Assembly (NCBI GenBank): GCA_015063125.1
Contig: SUTB01000002.1
Location: forward strand, 152,720-216,719
Reading direction: 5' to 3'
DNA: 64,000 bases
From: Thermoplasmata archaeon
Lineage (GTDB): Archaea > Thermoplasmatota > Thermoplasmata > Methanomassiliicoccales > Methanomethylophilaceae
Position numbers and translations under genes: made by a program
Part shown: positions 34,883-43,727 of the stretch, piece after piece
How the letters are laid out: each line of letters starts with the position of its first letter
How positions within the stretch are numbered: the stretch's first letter is position 1
Notes under the pieces: model-generated
Told to the model about the DNA's origin: nothing
What the model saw: the letters and a program-made list of their open reading frames with translations, nothing else
Databases searched by the model: none

Positions 34883-36025
34883 ATGCACGATGTTGTGGTT
34901 GTCGGCGCCGGTCCCGCAGGGAACCTGGCGGCCAGATCGCTGGCGGAAAGGAAGTTCGAGGTCCTGGTGATAGAGGAGCATGAGAGCTCCGGATTGCCTC
35001 AGCACTGCACCGGACTCATCTCCGACGAGACCATCGCCATGTCCAGGGTCAAACCGGACATCTACAACACACTCTACGGCGCAGAGGTCATATTCCCCAA
35101 CGGACAGTCCATCGAGGTCCGTTCCGACAAGCCGAAGGCACGCATCGTCGACAGGGTCGATATGGAGATGAAGATGGCCGCTGCGGCCATCGATGCCGGT
35201 GCCGATTACTGCTACAACGAGAAGTACAAGTCGCACGTCATTGGAGATGCCGTCGTGGTGGACACCGATGTCCGTCCGCACAGGGGAAAGATCCTCATAG
35301 GCGCTGACGGAGCATCGTCAACCATAGCGATGTCCTTGGGAGACAACAGGCCCAGGGAGTACGTGAGGGGGATCCAGGCGGACGTCAAGCTCAGGATGGA
35401 TAACCAGGACCTTTTCAGGGTATTCCTGGGGAACACCGTCGCACCCGGTTTCTTTGCATGGCAAATCCCCTGTGGATCATTCACGCGCATAGGACTATGC
35501 ACCACATGGTCAGCCGGACCGCCTTCCCAGTACCTCATCGATCTCCTGATCAGACTGGGCCTGGAGGACAAGGTCATCAAGGTGACCTCAGGCAAGATCC
35601 CGCTGGGAGGACGCCAGTTCGTCTGCGGTGACAGGTGCATACTGACCGGTGATGCGGCAGGCTTTGTCAAGCCCATCTCGGGAGGAGGACTCTACCCCGC
35701 ATTCAGGGCGAACAGGCACCTGACCGACATCCTGGCCGCAGGTCTGGATTCTGATGCCGTTTACGCAAGGGACCTCTCGGATTACGAGAGGGCATGCAAC
35801 GAGGATTTCGGACGCGACCTTGACCGCGGATACCGTTTGAGGAAGGCATACCTGAAGCTCACCGATCCCGACCTGAACAAGGTCTACGATTACATCCTGA
35901 AGAATGATCTGATCCCGACGCTCAACGATTTCAACATCGACCACCCGTCGGACACTTTCACAAGGATCGTCAGGAGCCCCCACGCTCTGCTGTCGGCCTT
36001 GCCTTTGGTCCTGAGGACTATCTGA
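34883..36025 (+). CDS. Geranylgeranyl reductase family flavoprotein
   Basis: A 380-residue FAD enzyme. VVVGAGPAGNLAARSLAE is the dinucleotide-binding motif, LPQHCTGLIS contains the family Cys, and LTGDAAGFVKPISGGGLYPAF the second FAD motif. Family members saturate the double bonds of geranylgeranyl chains in archaeal lipids or of isoprenoid quinones. A second member is at 61108-62196; that one is closer in wording to lipid reductases, so this copy may have another isoprenoid substrate. It is followed with a one-base overlap by taw2. Confidence 0.85.
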   Translation: MHDVVVVGAGPAGNLAARSLAERKFEVLVIEEHESSGLPQHCTGLISDETIAMSRVKPDIYNTLYGAEVIFPNGQSIEVRSDKPKARIVDRVDMEMKMAAAAIDAGADYCYNEKYKSHVIGDAVVVDTDVRPHRGKILIGADGASSTIAMSLGDNRPREYVRGIQADVKLRMDNQDLFRVFLGNTVAPGFFAWQIPCGSFTRIGLCTTWSAGPPSQYLIDLLIRLGLEDKVIKVTSGKIPLGGRQFVCGDRCILTGDAAGFVKPISGGGLYPAFRANRHLTDILAAGLDSDAVYARDLSDYERACNEDFGRDLDRGYRLRKAYLKLTDPDLNKVYDYILKNDLIPTLNDFNIDHPSDTFTRIVRSPHALLSALPLVLRTI

Positions 36026-37071
36026 TGAAGAGGGTGACATTCGCCCGCCTTCCTTCCGAGGAGGCAGGTCCGATCATCCGCAAGCTCATGTCTCTGGAGT
36101 ATGTCGATCTCCATGCTAAGATCGGCAAGGACTCCGATTATCGCTACATACCTATCCTGCCGGAGCATCTGGACGATGTCCGTCAGATGGGGTTGGAGAC
36201 CGTCGAGGGGGATGCCCACACATTGGACAGGAGGAGCCCCCAGGAGAAGATACACGACATCCTCTCGTCATACGACGAGCTATCGGGCATCGTACCTGAG
36301 AAATGGGAGTACGTCGGGGACATTGTCATAGTGAGGATGGATCCCCGTTGCGAACAGTACAAGGAGCTGATCGGGCGCACTTACGCCGAGGTCCTGGGCG
36401 CGAAGACGGTCTGTGCTGATGTGAGAGGTGTGTCCGGGGAGTTCAGACAGCCCAGCATGGAGATAATCTACGGAACCGAGACGGAATCGGTCCGCCTCGA
36501 GAACGGTATCAGATACGGTTTCGATGTGACGAAGGTCATGTTCGCCTCCGGGAACACCGACGAGAGGATGCGCATGAGGAAGCTGGACTGTACCGGGGAG
36601 ACAGTCGTGGACATGTTCGCCGGAATAGGTTATTTCACGCTCCCGTTGGCAAAGTACTCCGGAGCAAGGCGTGTCTTCGCATGCGAGAAGAATCCGGAAT
36701 CCTACAGGTTCCTCTGCAGGAACATCATCGACAACGAGCTCGAGGACAAAGTGATACCGATACTATCGGACAACAGGAATCTCGCTGGGAGGGCATTTGC
36801 CGACAGGATCCTGATGGGCTATGTGCAGACGACCTCCGAGTTCGTGCCGAAGGCATTGACGATGATCCGTCCAGACGGTATCATCCACTATCACGACACA
36901 TTCTACGTCAGCGAGTACGAGGACAGGATCTGCAGCATATTCGATGATGCCTGTGGTCCGGACGGATACGAGATCGAGAGGATACACGAGGTGAAATCCT
37001 ATGCTCCCTCGGTTTCCCATTACGTCGCGGATATCCGCATCAGACCTTCTCGCCAGAACCCGACGCTGTGA
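36025..37071 (+). CDS. taw2: Taw2-like tRNA wybutosine-pathway enzyme
   Basis: A 348-residue class I SAM enzyme related to Trm5 and TYW2. An N-terminal domain (about 1-130) precedes GRTYAEVLGAKTV and the SAM site VVDMFAGIGYFTLPLAKYSGA; the motif IV position reads MGYVQTT rather than the NLP of Trm5 methyltransferases, which points to the aminocarboxypropyl transfer of wybutosine synthesis on tRNA-Phe G37. It could also be a Trm5b-like methyltransferase. The 3' end overlaps the convergent unknown gene by 32 bases. Confidence 0.82.
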   Translation: MKRVTFARLPSEEAGPIIRKLMSLEYVDLHAKIGKDSDYRYIPILPEHLDDVRQMGLETVEGDAHTLDRRSPQEKIHDILSSYDELSGIVPEKWEYVGDIVIVRMDPRCEQYKELIGRTYAEVLGAKTVCADVRGVSGEFRQPSMEIIYGTETESVRLENGIRYGFDVTKVMFASGNTDERMRMRKLDCTGETVVDMFAGIGYFTLPLAKYSGARRVFACEKNPESYRFLCRNIIDNELEDKVIPILSDNRNLAGRAFADRILMGYVQTTSEFVPKALTMIRPDGIIHYHDTFYVSEYEDRICSIFDDACGPDGYEIERIHEVKSYAPSVSHYVADIRIRPSRQNPTL

Positions 37072-38548
37072 GCAGCGTGTTCATGGTGTCGCGGTACTTG
37101 TCACCGTTAGCGGCCACTACGGCCTTGGCGAACGGAAGGAGATAATCTGCGAAGTCCTTCTCCTCCTTGCTGAGCTTGATAGGCATCTCAGTCGCTCCGG
37201 TGGCCATTACGAATGCTGCGGCCAGGCTGCGTGACTTGTTGTTCTTGAGACCGAGGTTCTGCAGGTTCTTGAAGACCATGGTCTCTCCGCCGACCTTTGC
37301 AGCCTTCGCGAGGTTGTCAGCTATCACGGTTATGGGTCCGGGCTTGTTGAAGACCGGTAACGAATCGACGACCGATGCCGAGATGAATATGCTGTGTGCA
37401 GAGTCCAATACCTGCAGGGGCTGATTCTTGGACTGGTCTCCCATCTTGTCAGCGGTCGCAGCATCGGTGTGAGCGGCCACGATATCCTTCCAGTCGTTCT
37501 CCCAGATGGGGCTGAGCGCATCGGTGACTTTGTTGCTCCTTGCGACGATGGCCCTTGGGTTGTCCGTGAGGAACTTATTCAGAGTAGCTTTGACTTCCTC
37601 AGGTCCCTCCAGAGCGGATATGAACTTGTCCAGGGACGATCCGTAGTTCTGCGTGCCGATGATGTATGTAGCCGTCGAGCTTCCCTTCAGGTTGCCCAGT
37701 TTGGACCTCTTGATCTCGGCGATGAGCGAGGAATCCGTGGTCTTCCCGATGATGTACTCTCTGAGCTTGTCCTCCGAGATCTCTTCGTAATCCTTCTCTC
37801 CCTCTGCGTGGTATTTGTGCCTCACGCGTACAGAAAGGTCCTTGACGGGATCGTTGCCTGACATACGGGACAGCAGGAACTGGATGGTGGAGACGTTCTT
37901 GGCGCAGTTCTCGCAGATCTTAATGGTCCTTCCCAGGGATTTGACCTCGATCTCGAGCACCGCAGATGCCTCGTGCCCGCACTCCAAATCGTCATCGGGG
38001 AACTCGTAGGGGGTCTCCCAGAATGTGTCGTAGAGGTAGTCCTCGGGCATGTTGAATTGATCGGAACAGACCATGGTGTCCTCGAATGAGTAGAGGAACA
38101 GGCCGTTCTTCTTGATGAACTGGTTGTAGAGCAGCAGCCTGATCTTGGGATCCGTGTAGTATTGGCATCCGATCAGTTTGTCCGCTCCGACGCTTCCCCT
38201 CACCGCATACGAGACCACTTCGTCGCCCAGCTTGGCGCTCGCGAGCAGCGGGATGGATCCAGCCGCGGCCAGTGAGATGGTCCCGGCGTATGCCTTCGTG
38301 ATGTCGTCGTTGAACATCTTTCCAGCTTCCTTCACCAGGGCATCGGGGTTGTTGCGTATCTTCTGCAGGGAATCGATGGCCTTGAACGTCTTGTCGAAAT
38401 GGCATTTCCTGCAGTTACCCGCGCATTGAGGCCTGAGCAGACCGGGGTTGTCAGCAAGGGCCCTTGAACGCTCCAGAAGATCCTCCTCGAGCTTCTTGGA
38501 AGTATGCTTGACGCCTCTCATTCTCACGCGCTTCTTCTTGCCGGGCAT
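37040..38548 (-). CDS. Large cysteine-containing protein, function unknown
   Basis: A 502-residue soluble protein with a very basic N-terminus (MPGKKKRVRMRG), a first cysteine cluster CAGNCRKCHFDK near residues 42-53, and a second in ECGHEASAV...ICENCAKN near residues 190-220. The C-terminal 200 residues are helical and Ala/Lys-rich. The clusters could bind zinc or an Fe-S cluster, and the basic tail suggests nucleic acid contact. I recognise no family. Codon use matches the neighbours, and the frame is uninterrupted. It is transcribed divergently from the RNase III gene, with a TATA-like AAATATATC about 27 bases before its ATG. Confidence 0.75.
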   Translation of the reverse strand: MPGKKKRVRMRGVKHTSKKLEEDLLERSRALADNPGLLRPQCAGNCRKCHFDKTFKAIDSLQKIRNNPDALVKEAGKMFNDDITKAYAGTISLAAAGSIPLLASAKLGDEVVSYAVRGSVGADKLIGCQYYTDPKIRLLLYNQFIKKNGLFLYSFEDTMVCSDQFNMPEDYLYDTFWETPYEFPDDDLECGHEASAVLEIEVKSLGRTIKICENCAKNVSTIQFLLSRMSGNDPVKDLSVRVRHKYHAEGEKDYEEISEDKLREYIIGKTTDSSLIAEIKRSKLGNLKGSSTATYIIGTQNYGSSLDKFISALEGPEEVKATLNKFLTDNPRAIVARSNKVTDALSPIWENDWKDIVAAHTDAATADKMGDQSKNQPLQVLDSAHSIFISASVVDSLPVFNKPGPITVIADNLAKAAKVGGETMVFKNLQNLGLKNNKSRSLAAAFVMATGATEMPIKLSKEEKDFADYLLPFAKAVVAANGDKYRDTMNTLLTASGSGEKV

Positions 38549-38624
38549 AATGCGCCAATAGTCTCCCTTTTAGATATATTTCTCTATAGCGCGCACGCGC
38601 ATGGGCGAACGAACGGGAGCAGAG

Positions 38625-38632
38625 CAATATAT
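38625..38632 (+). promoter_or_regulatory. TATA box of the RNase III gene
   Basis: CAATATAT lies about 25 bases before the ATG at 38654. The 105-base divergent region also has a TATA-like element for the opposite gene and a GCGCG/CGCGC palindromic patch near 38589-38600. Confidence 0.5.
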
Positions 38633-38653
38633 CCGCTACTCATTCAGAGGTCC

Positions 38654-39148
38654 ATGGAGACTGATTTCGAGAAGGAGGTACGCGAGTTCCTTGCCAAGAG
38701 CCCCTTCGGTTACAGGAAGGTATCCGAAGAAGATCTGGCACTATTCTGCGCCGCACTCACTCACGACAGCTTCTCCAATGAAGCATTGAATATGGATCCG
38801 CCAAGGAAGGTGCCTTCCTACGAGCGCCTAGAATTCCTGGGGGATTCTGTCCTTGAATTCCTCGTGTGCGAGCACATCTACCGTGACACTGACATCAGCG
38901 AGGGCCCGATGACCGATTACAAGCAGGACAAGGTGGCCAACCACATGCTGTCCGAGAGGATCCTGGCCAAAGGCATCGACATAGACGGCATGATGAGGGT
39001 GGGGCACGGCCACATGAAGGGACAGACCAAGGATGTCGTGGAGAACATGCGCGCCGACTGCTTCGAAGCGGTGATAGCCGCGGTATATCTCGCATACGGT
39101 CTGGACGAGGCCCGCAGGATCGTCCATGAGATCGTGATCGACGACTGA
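38654..39148 (+). CDS. rnc: Ribonuclease III catalytic domain protein
   Basis: A 164-residue double-strand-specific ribonuclease. The textbook signature ERLEFLGDSVL is at residues 57-67 and the second catalytic block ADCFEA at 134-139, giving the four acidic metal ligands. The double-stranded-RNA-binding domain of bacterial RNase III is missing, so the protein is catalytic-domain only, like Mini-III but with class I wording. RNase III is rare in archaea, so acquisition from bacteria or phages is plausible. The ATG at 38654 has GAGG five bases upstream. The AMP-degradation genes follow after 62 bases. Confidence 0.93.
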   Translation: METDFEKEVREFLAKSPFGYRKVSEEDLALFCAALTHDSFSNEALNMDPPRKVPSYERLEFLGDSVLEFLVCEHIYRDTDISEGPMTDYKQDKVANHMLSERILAKGIDIDGMMRVGHGHMKGQTKDVVENMRADCFEAVIAAVYLAYGLDEARRIVHEIVIDD

Positions 39149-39210
39149 ACGCATACTTCGACATATGTGGGAGCCGACCTCAATATTCTTTTAACGTTAT
39201 TCTTTGATAC

Positions 39211-40143
39211 ATGGGCATGGACCAGAACATCGTTGTCACGGCACAGGAAATCCGTGACATGAAGATCCGCGGAGCGGGCAGGATCGCCAGGGCGGGAGCC
39301 GATGCGATGAGGAAGTTCGCAGAATCCTATTCAGGGTCGGATATCGCCGCGTTCCGGAAGGACATGGACGAGGCTTCCAAGGTTCTTCTGGATTCCAGGC
39401 CGACCGCGGTCTCGCTGTGGAACGGTGTGCAGGCATCGATGAAGGGCGTCAAGGACGAGGACGATATCGAATCGGCCAAGGCATTGCTTATCTCGAACTC
39501 GGAGCAGTTCATCAAGGAATCCGAGGAGGCGGTGAGGACAATCGCCAAGATCGGTGCCAAGAGGATCGAGGACGGCGATACGATAATGACGCATTGCAAC
39601 AGCAGCGTCGCCATAGGGGCGATCGTCGAGGCCTTCAAGCAGGGCAAGGACATCAAGGTGTTCGCAACGGAGTCCCGTCCATGGAGGCAGGGCATCCTCA
39701 CGGTCAACGACCTGGCCAAAGAGGGAATCGATACCACCCTGATAATCGACAGCGCCGTGCGTCTGGTCATGAAGAAGGTCGACAAGGTGCTTGTGGGAGC
39801 CGATACGATAACATCCCACGGAGCATTGGTGAACAAGATAGGCACCTCCCAGGTCGCAATGGCGGCCAAGGAGGCCAGGGTCCAGTTCTACACTTGCAGC
39901 GAGACCTACAAGTTCTCGCCGCTGACTTTGGACGGGGACCTCGTCAAGATAGAAGAGCGTGAGACGTCGGAGGTCGTGAAGCCCGGGGAGATCCCGGATT
40001 CGGTGAAGATATACAACCCGGTGTTCGACATCACGCCAGCACAGTACATCGACGGCATAATCACGGAGATCGGACTCATATCGCCAGGTTCCGTGTATGA
40101 CGTTATGGAAAGGAAGTTCGGAACGGAAATGATGAAGGAGTGA
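39211..40143 (+). CDS. Ribose-1,5-bisphosphate isomerase
   Basis: A 310-residue member of the eIF2B-alpha-like family. MKIRGAGRIARAGADAM is the family signature at the N-terminus, HCNSSVAIGAIVEAFKQG follows mid-protein, and the VLVGADTITSHGALVNKIGT segment contains the catalytic Asp. It turns ribose 1,5-bisphosphate into ribulose 1,5-bisphosphate for RuBisCO. The RuBisCO gene starts five bases later, and AMP phosphorylase after it, so the role is well supported by context. A TATA-like TTTTAA about 20 bases ahead of the ATG suggests a leaderless message; a second ATG at 39217 is possible. Confidence 0.93.
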   Translation: MGMDQNIVVTAQEIRDMKIRGAGRIARAGADAMRKFAESYSGSDIAAFRKDMDEASKVLLDSRPTAVSLWNGVQASMKGVKDEDDIESAKALLISNSEQFIKESEEAVRTIAKIGAKRIEDGDTIMTHCNSSVAIGAIVEAFKQGKDIKVFATESRPWRQGILTVNDLAKEGIDTTLIIDSAVRLVMKKVDKVLVGADTITSHGALVNKIGTSQVAMAAKEARVQFYTCSETYKFSPLTLDGDLVKIEERETSEVVKPGEIPDSVKIYNPVFDITPAQYIDGIITEIGLISPGSVYDVMERKFGTEMMKE

Positions 40144-40147
40144 GAGC

Positions 40148-41377
40148 ATGGATTCGTATCTGCATTTGGGAGAGCCGGTTGATCCGGACAAATATGTCGT
40201 CTGCAAGTACCGCGTCACCACTGACCTTCCTATAGAGAAGGCCGCAGAGGCGATCGCAGCGGAGCAGTCCACGGGAACGTGGACGGGTATCTCCACCCTC
40301 GACCATGAGGTCTTCAGCAATCTCGGAGCGAGGGTCGTGGACATCAGCGGCGACAACATCATCGTCGAGTTCCCCACCGATGATTTCAGCATCGAGGTCG
40401 GAGCCGTTCCCCAGATCCTCAGCGTAATAGCCGGAAACCTGTTCGGACTGGGTGCACTCAAGGGAGTGAGGCTGGAGGATGTAACGTTCCCCAAGTCCAT
40501 ACTCGAGCAGTTCAAGGGACCGAAGTTCGGTGCGGACGGTATCAGGAAGGCCCTGGACCGTCCCGAGAAGCCGCTGGTCGGTACCATAGTCAAGCCCAAG
40601 ATCGGTCTCGATCCGAAGAAGACTGCTGAATACGTCTACGAGGCGGGAGCCGGAGGGCTCACCAACTCTAAGGATGATGAGACCCTGGTGGATCAGCCTT
40701 TCTGTCCCATAGAGGACAGGACATTGGCGGTCGCAGAGGCCTTGGACAGATTGGAATCCGAAGGCCACAAGATGATGCATGCAATCAATGTGAGCACTCG
40801 CGGAGATAAGATCGTCGAGCTCGCAGAGAAGGTGCAGTCGTGGGGTGCAAGGGAGATCATGGTCGATGTCATCACATGCGGATTCGGAGCCGTCCAGGCA
40901 TTGGCCGAGGACCCCTCTATCAAAGTCCCTATCCATGTCCACAGGACCATGCACGGAGCGTTCACCAAGGATCCGTTACACGGTGTGGCGATGCTCCCGC
41001 TCACGAAGCTGACCAGGATGTGCGGCGGAGATGCCCTGCACATCGGTACCCTCGGAGTGGGAAAGATGTCGGGCAGCACCAAGGAGGACGCGAACCTTCC
41101 TGCATGTCTCGGCAACGATGTCCCCTATAAGACAGTCATGCCTGTATGCTCCGGAGGAGTGTATCCGGGAATAGTCGAGGCCATCGTGAAGAAGGCAGGC
41201 AACAACGTGCAGATACAGGCCGGAGGCGGAGTGGCCGGACATCCTGGCGGTGTCAGGGCCGGTGCCATGGGTATGAGCCAAGCCGTGGACGCGGCGTTCC
41301 TGGGCATCCCCAAGGAGGAGTACGCCAAGGACCACAACGAACTGAAGATCGCACTTGAAACGTGGGGGTCGAAATGA
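40148..41377 (+). CDS. rbcL: Type III ribulose-bisphosphate carboxylase
   Basis: A 409-residue archaeal RuBisCO large subunit that carboxylates ribulose 1,5-bisphosphate to two 3-phosphoglycerates. VGTIVKPKIGL carries the catalytic Lys149, SKDDE the Lys175 to be carbamylated with Asp177 and Glu178 as magnesium ligands, HVHRTMHGAF a His ligand region, and GVGKMSGS loop 6 with Lys306. The bases before SKDDE read GGLTN where most enzymes have GGxDF. It acts with the isomerase before it and the phosphorylase after it in nucleotide salvage, not in autotrophic fixation. Confidence 0.94.
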   Translation: MDSYLHLGEPVDPDKYVVCKYRVTTDLPIEKAAEAIAAEQSTGTWTGISTLDHEVFSNLGARVVDISGDNIIVEFPTDDFSIEVGAVPQILSVIAGNLFGLGALKGVRLEDVTFPKSILEQFKGPKFGADGIRKALDRPEKPLVGTIVKPKIGLDPKKTAEYVYEAGAGGLTNSKDDETLVDQPFCPIEDRTLAVAEALDRLESEGHKMMHAINVSTRGDKIVELAEKVQSWGAREIMVDVITCGFGAVQALAEDPSIKVPIHVHRTMHGAFTKDPLHGVAMLPLTKLTRMCGGDALHIGTLGVGKMSGSTKEDANLPACLGNDVPYKTVMPVCSGGVYPGIVEAIVKKAGNNVQIQAGGGVAGHPGGVRAGAMGMSQAVDAAFLGIPKEEYAKDHNELKIALETWGSK

Positions 41378-42885
41378 AATTCAAAGTCAAGTCGTACGAA
41401 GTGTTCATTAGGACACCGACCATCCTCTTGGATGAGAATGACTGCATAGCATTGGGCCTGAAGGAGAACGACCGTGTGATGATCACCGGGGAAAGGGCCA
41501 CCATCGCTGTGATGACCTATGGAAAGGGCGTCATAGAGTCCGGAACCGCAGGAATTCCTGTCTCACTTCTGAAGAAGACCGGTACGAACAAGGACGGAAC
41601 GGTCGACATAGTGTTCGCCCATGCCCCCGATTCCGTCAGGTACATCCGCATGAAGATGGACGGGGAGAAGCTGGACAAGGACCAGATCGAGGCAATCGTC
41701 AGGGACATCCTGGAGAACAGGTTGTCCGAGATGGAGGTCTCCGCATGGCTTACCGCCCTGTACATCAACGGTATGGACATCGATGAGATCGCCAACTTCA
41801 CCATGGCAATGGCCAACACCGGTGACATCCTCAAGTTCTCGAGGAAACCTGTGTTCGACTTCCACAGTCTGGGAGGCGTTCCCGGAAACAAGATCACACC
41901 CATCGTGGTATCCATAGTGGCCGCAGCCGGACTGATGATCCCCAAGACATCGTCCCGTGCGATCAGCAGTGCCTGCGGAACATCGGACTTCGTCGAGACG
42001 TTCTGCGATGTGGAGTTGGAGGCCAGCAAGGTCATGGCGATCTCAGAGGAGGTCGGCGGAGTGTTCGCCTGGGGCGGATCGATGAACCTGGCCCCCGTCG
42101 ATGACATGGTCATCAAGATAGAGCACCCCCTCGGAATCAACCCCAGGGCACAGATGCTCGCATCCATCATGAGCAAGAAGGTAGCAATGGGCTCCACGCA
42201 TCTCCTGGTCGATATCCCGATGGGATCCGGTACCAAGGTCCCTACGCTGGAGATGGCGAAGTCCTATGCCCGTGACCTGATGGACCTGGGAGAGAGGATC
42301 GGCATGCACGTCGAGTGTGCGATAACATATGCCGACCAGCCTGTCGGCAACGCCATAGGTCCCAATCTGGAGGCCAGGGAGTGCATAAGCATCCTGGAGG
42401 GAGAGAAGCATCCGTCCAGCGTGATCGAGAAGGCATGCGAGTGCGCCGGAATAATCCTGGAGATGGCAGGCATCAGCAACGGGTTCGAGAAGGCCAAGCA
42501 GATCCTGGAATCAGGAGAGGCCCACAAGAAGTTCATAGAGATCGTGGCCGCCCAGAACGGCAGACCCGACCTTAAGTCAACAGACCTGCAGCCCGGCAAG
42601 TACACCGTTGATGTGGTGGCGAGTCATGCAGGTTACGTCCATTCGATCCGCAACAAGGAGATCGTCAACGTGGCGAAGATCGCCGGGGCACCCGCGGACA
42701 AGGGTGCCGGTCTGATGGTGTACAAGAAGAAGGGCCAGAGGGTCGAGGAAGGAGAGGTCCTAATGACCATCTACGCCGAAAGCGAGGCGAAGCTCACCCG
42801 TGCCCAGAAGGCCGCTGTCAGCAATTCGCCCTTCGACATCGAGGGAATGCTCCTCAAAAGGGTCACCGACGTCAAGATGAGATGA
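41374..42885 (+). CDS. deoA: AMP phosphorylase
   Basis: A 503-residue enzyme of the thymidine phosphorylase superfamily in its archaeal AMP-specific form, splitting AMP and phosphate into adenine and ribose 1,5-bisphosphate. The N-terminal barrel-like domain (about 1-85) is unique to this form. HSLGGVPGNKITPI binds phosphate, and the SSRAISSACGTSDF and PMGSGTKVPTLEMA segments are diagnostic. Its ATG overlaps the rbcL stop codon by four bases, with GGGGGTC upstream. It is the entry enzyme of the pathway. Confidence 0.95.
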   Translation: MKFKVKSYEVFIRTPTILLDENDCIALGLKENDRVMITGERATIAVMTYGKGVIESGTAGIPVSLLKKTGTNKDGTVDIVFAHAPDSVRYIRMKMDGEKLDKDQIEAIVRDILENRLSEMEVSAWLTALYINGMDIDEIANFTMAMANTGDILKFSRKPVFDFHSLGGVPGNKITPIVVSIVAAAGLMIPKTSSRAISSACGTSDFVETFCDVELEASKVMAISEEVGGVFAWGGSMNLAPVDDMVIKIEHPLGINPRAQMLASIMSKKVAMGSTHLLVDIPMGSGTKVPTLEMAKSYARDLMDLGERIGMHVECAITYADQPVGNAIGPNLEARECISILEGEKHPSSVIEKACECAGIILEMAGISNGFEKAKQILESGEAHKKFIEIVAAQNGRPDLKSTDLQPGKYTVDVVASHAGYVHSIRNKEIVNVAKIAGAPADKGAGLMVYKKKGQRVEEGEVLMTIYAESEAKLTRAQKAAVSNSPFDIEGMLLKRVTDVKMR

Positions 42886-43646
42886 CACGCAAGCTGATGT
42901 TCACGGTCGACGTAGACCGTGATGTTAATGTCCAGATCGAAGGCAGTCAGGCAGCCGGGTCGCTGGACCGCGGCCAGGGTACCTCTCCGAGGTTCGCATC
43001 GACCGAGAAGGGTCTTGCGATACTGTCGGATTTGCTGGATGATCTCGGAATCAGAGGTACGTTCTTCATCGAAGGCCGCACGGCCGAGACCGTCGATTGC
43101 TCCATCCTCAGCGGCCACTGCATAGGTTTTCACGGGTATGACCATGAGGATCTGACAGCTGTGGACGGCTTCAGGCTGGTTATGGACAGAGGATTCACTG
43201 CCGTCAGGGACAACGTCTCCAAACCGGTCTGCTTCAGAGCACCTTACATGAGGACCAACGACAGCGTCATAGATGAGCTGGTGAGGCTCGGCATCCGTCA
43301 TGATTCATCGGTATACGCCGACCCTAGCACTCAGCCCTACAATGTGAAGGGCGTCATGGAGCATCCTGTGGCCAAAGGGACGGACGATCGGGGGAAGACC
43401 ATCGCGGCATACCTGTGGCCGATGCATGAGGGGAAGAGGAGACCGGAGGATTACATGGCGCTGGCAAGGGCGTGCGGAGATGCGGATCTAGTCATATCGA
43501 CGCACAGTTGGCATATGGTGGAGAGCAGGGATTCCGGACCCATGCCATCAGACAGGGTCCAATCCAACAGAGCGCAGGTAGAAGACGTCCTGAGGATGCT
43601 GATGGACGATGGCTTCGAGCCATCGGTAATATGCGGCGACCATTGA
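42882..43646 (+). CDS. Polysaccharide-deacetylase-like (NodB fold) protein
   Basis: A 254-residue protein of the carbohydrate esterase 4 fold. FTVDVDRDVN is motif 1 (catalytic and metal Asp), GFHGYDHED motif 2 (His-x3-His), FRAPYM motif 3, and ISTHSWHM motif 5. No signal peptide is present, so it should be cytosolic and act on a soluble N-acetyl or other amide substrate. Its ATG overlaps the AMP phosphorylase stop by four bases, so it is part of the same operon although no link to nucleotide salvage is known. Confidence 0.85.
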   Translation: MTRKLMFTVDVDRDVNVQIEGSQAAGSLDRGQGTSPRFASTEKGLAILSDLLDDLGIRGTFFIEGRTAETVDCSILSGHCIGFHGYDHEDLTAVDGFRLVMDRGFTAVRDNVSKPVCFRAPYMRTNDSVIDELVRLGIRHDSSVYADPSTQPYNVKGVMEHPVAKGTDDRGKTIAAYLWPMHEGKRRPEDYMALARACGDADLVISTHSWHMVESRDSGPMPSDRVQSNRAQVEDVLRMLMDDGFEPSVICGDH

Positions 43647-43685
43647 CCGTAACTGTTGCTGGACTCTACCGTTCGCACGCGTACG

Positions 43686-43693
43686 ATTATATA
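43686..43693 (+). promoter_or_regulatory. TATA box of the folD operon
   Basis: ATTATATA lies about 35-40 bases before the folD ATG (or about 30 before an in-frame GTG at 43719). Confidence 0.55.
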
Positions 43694-43727
43694 CGCACCA
43701 GATTATCGACTGCTTACCGTGAGTGCT

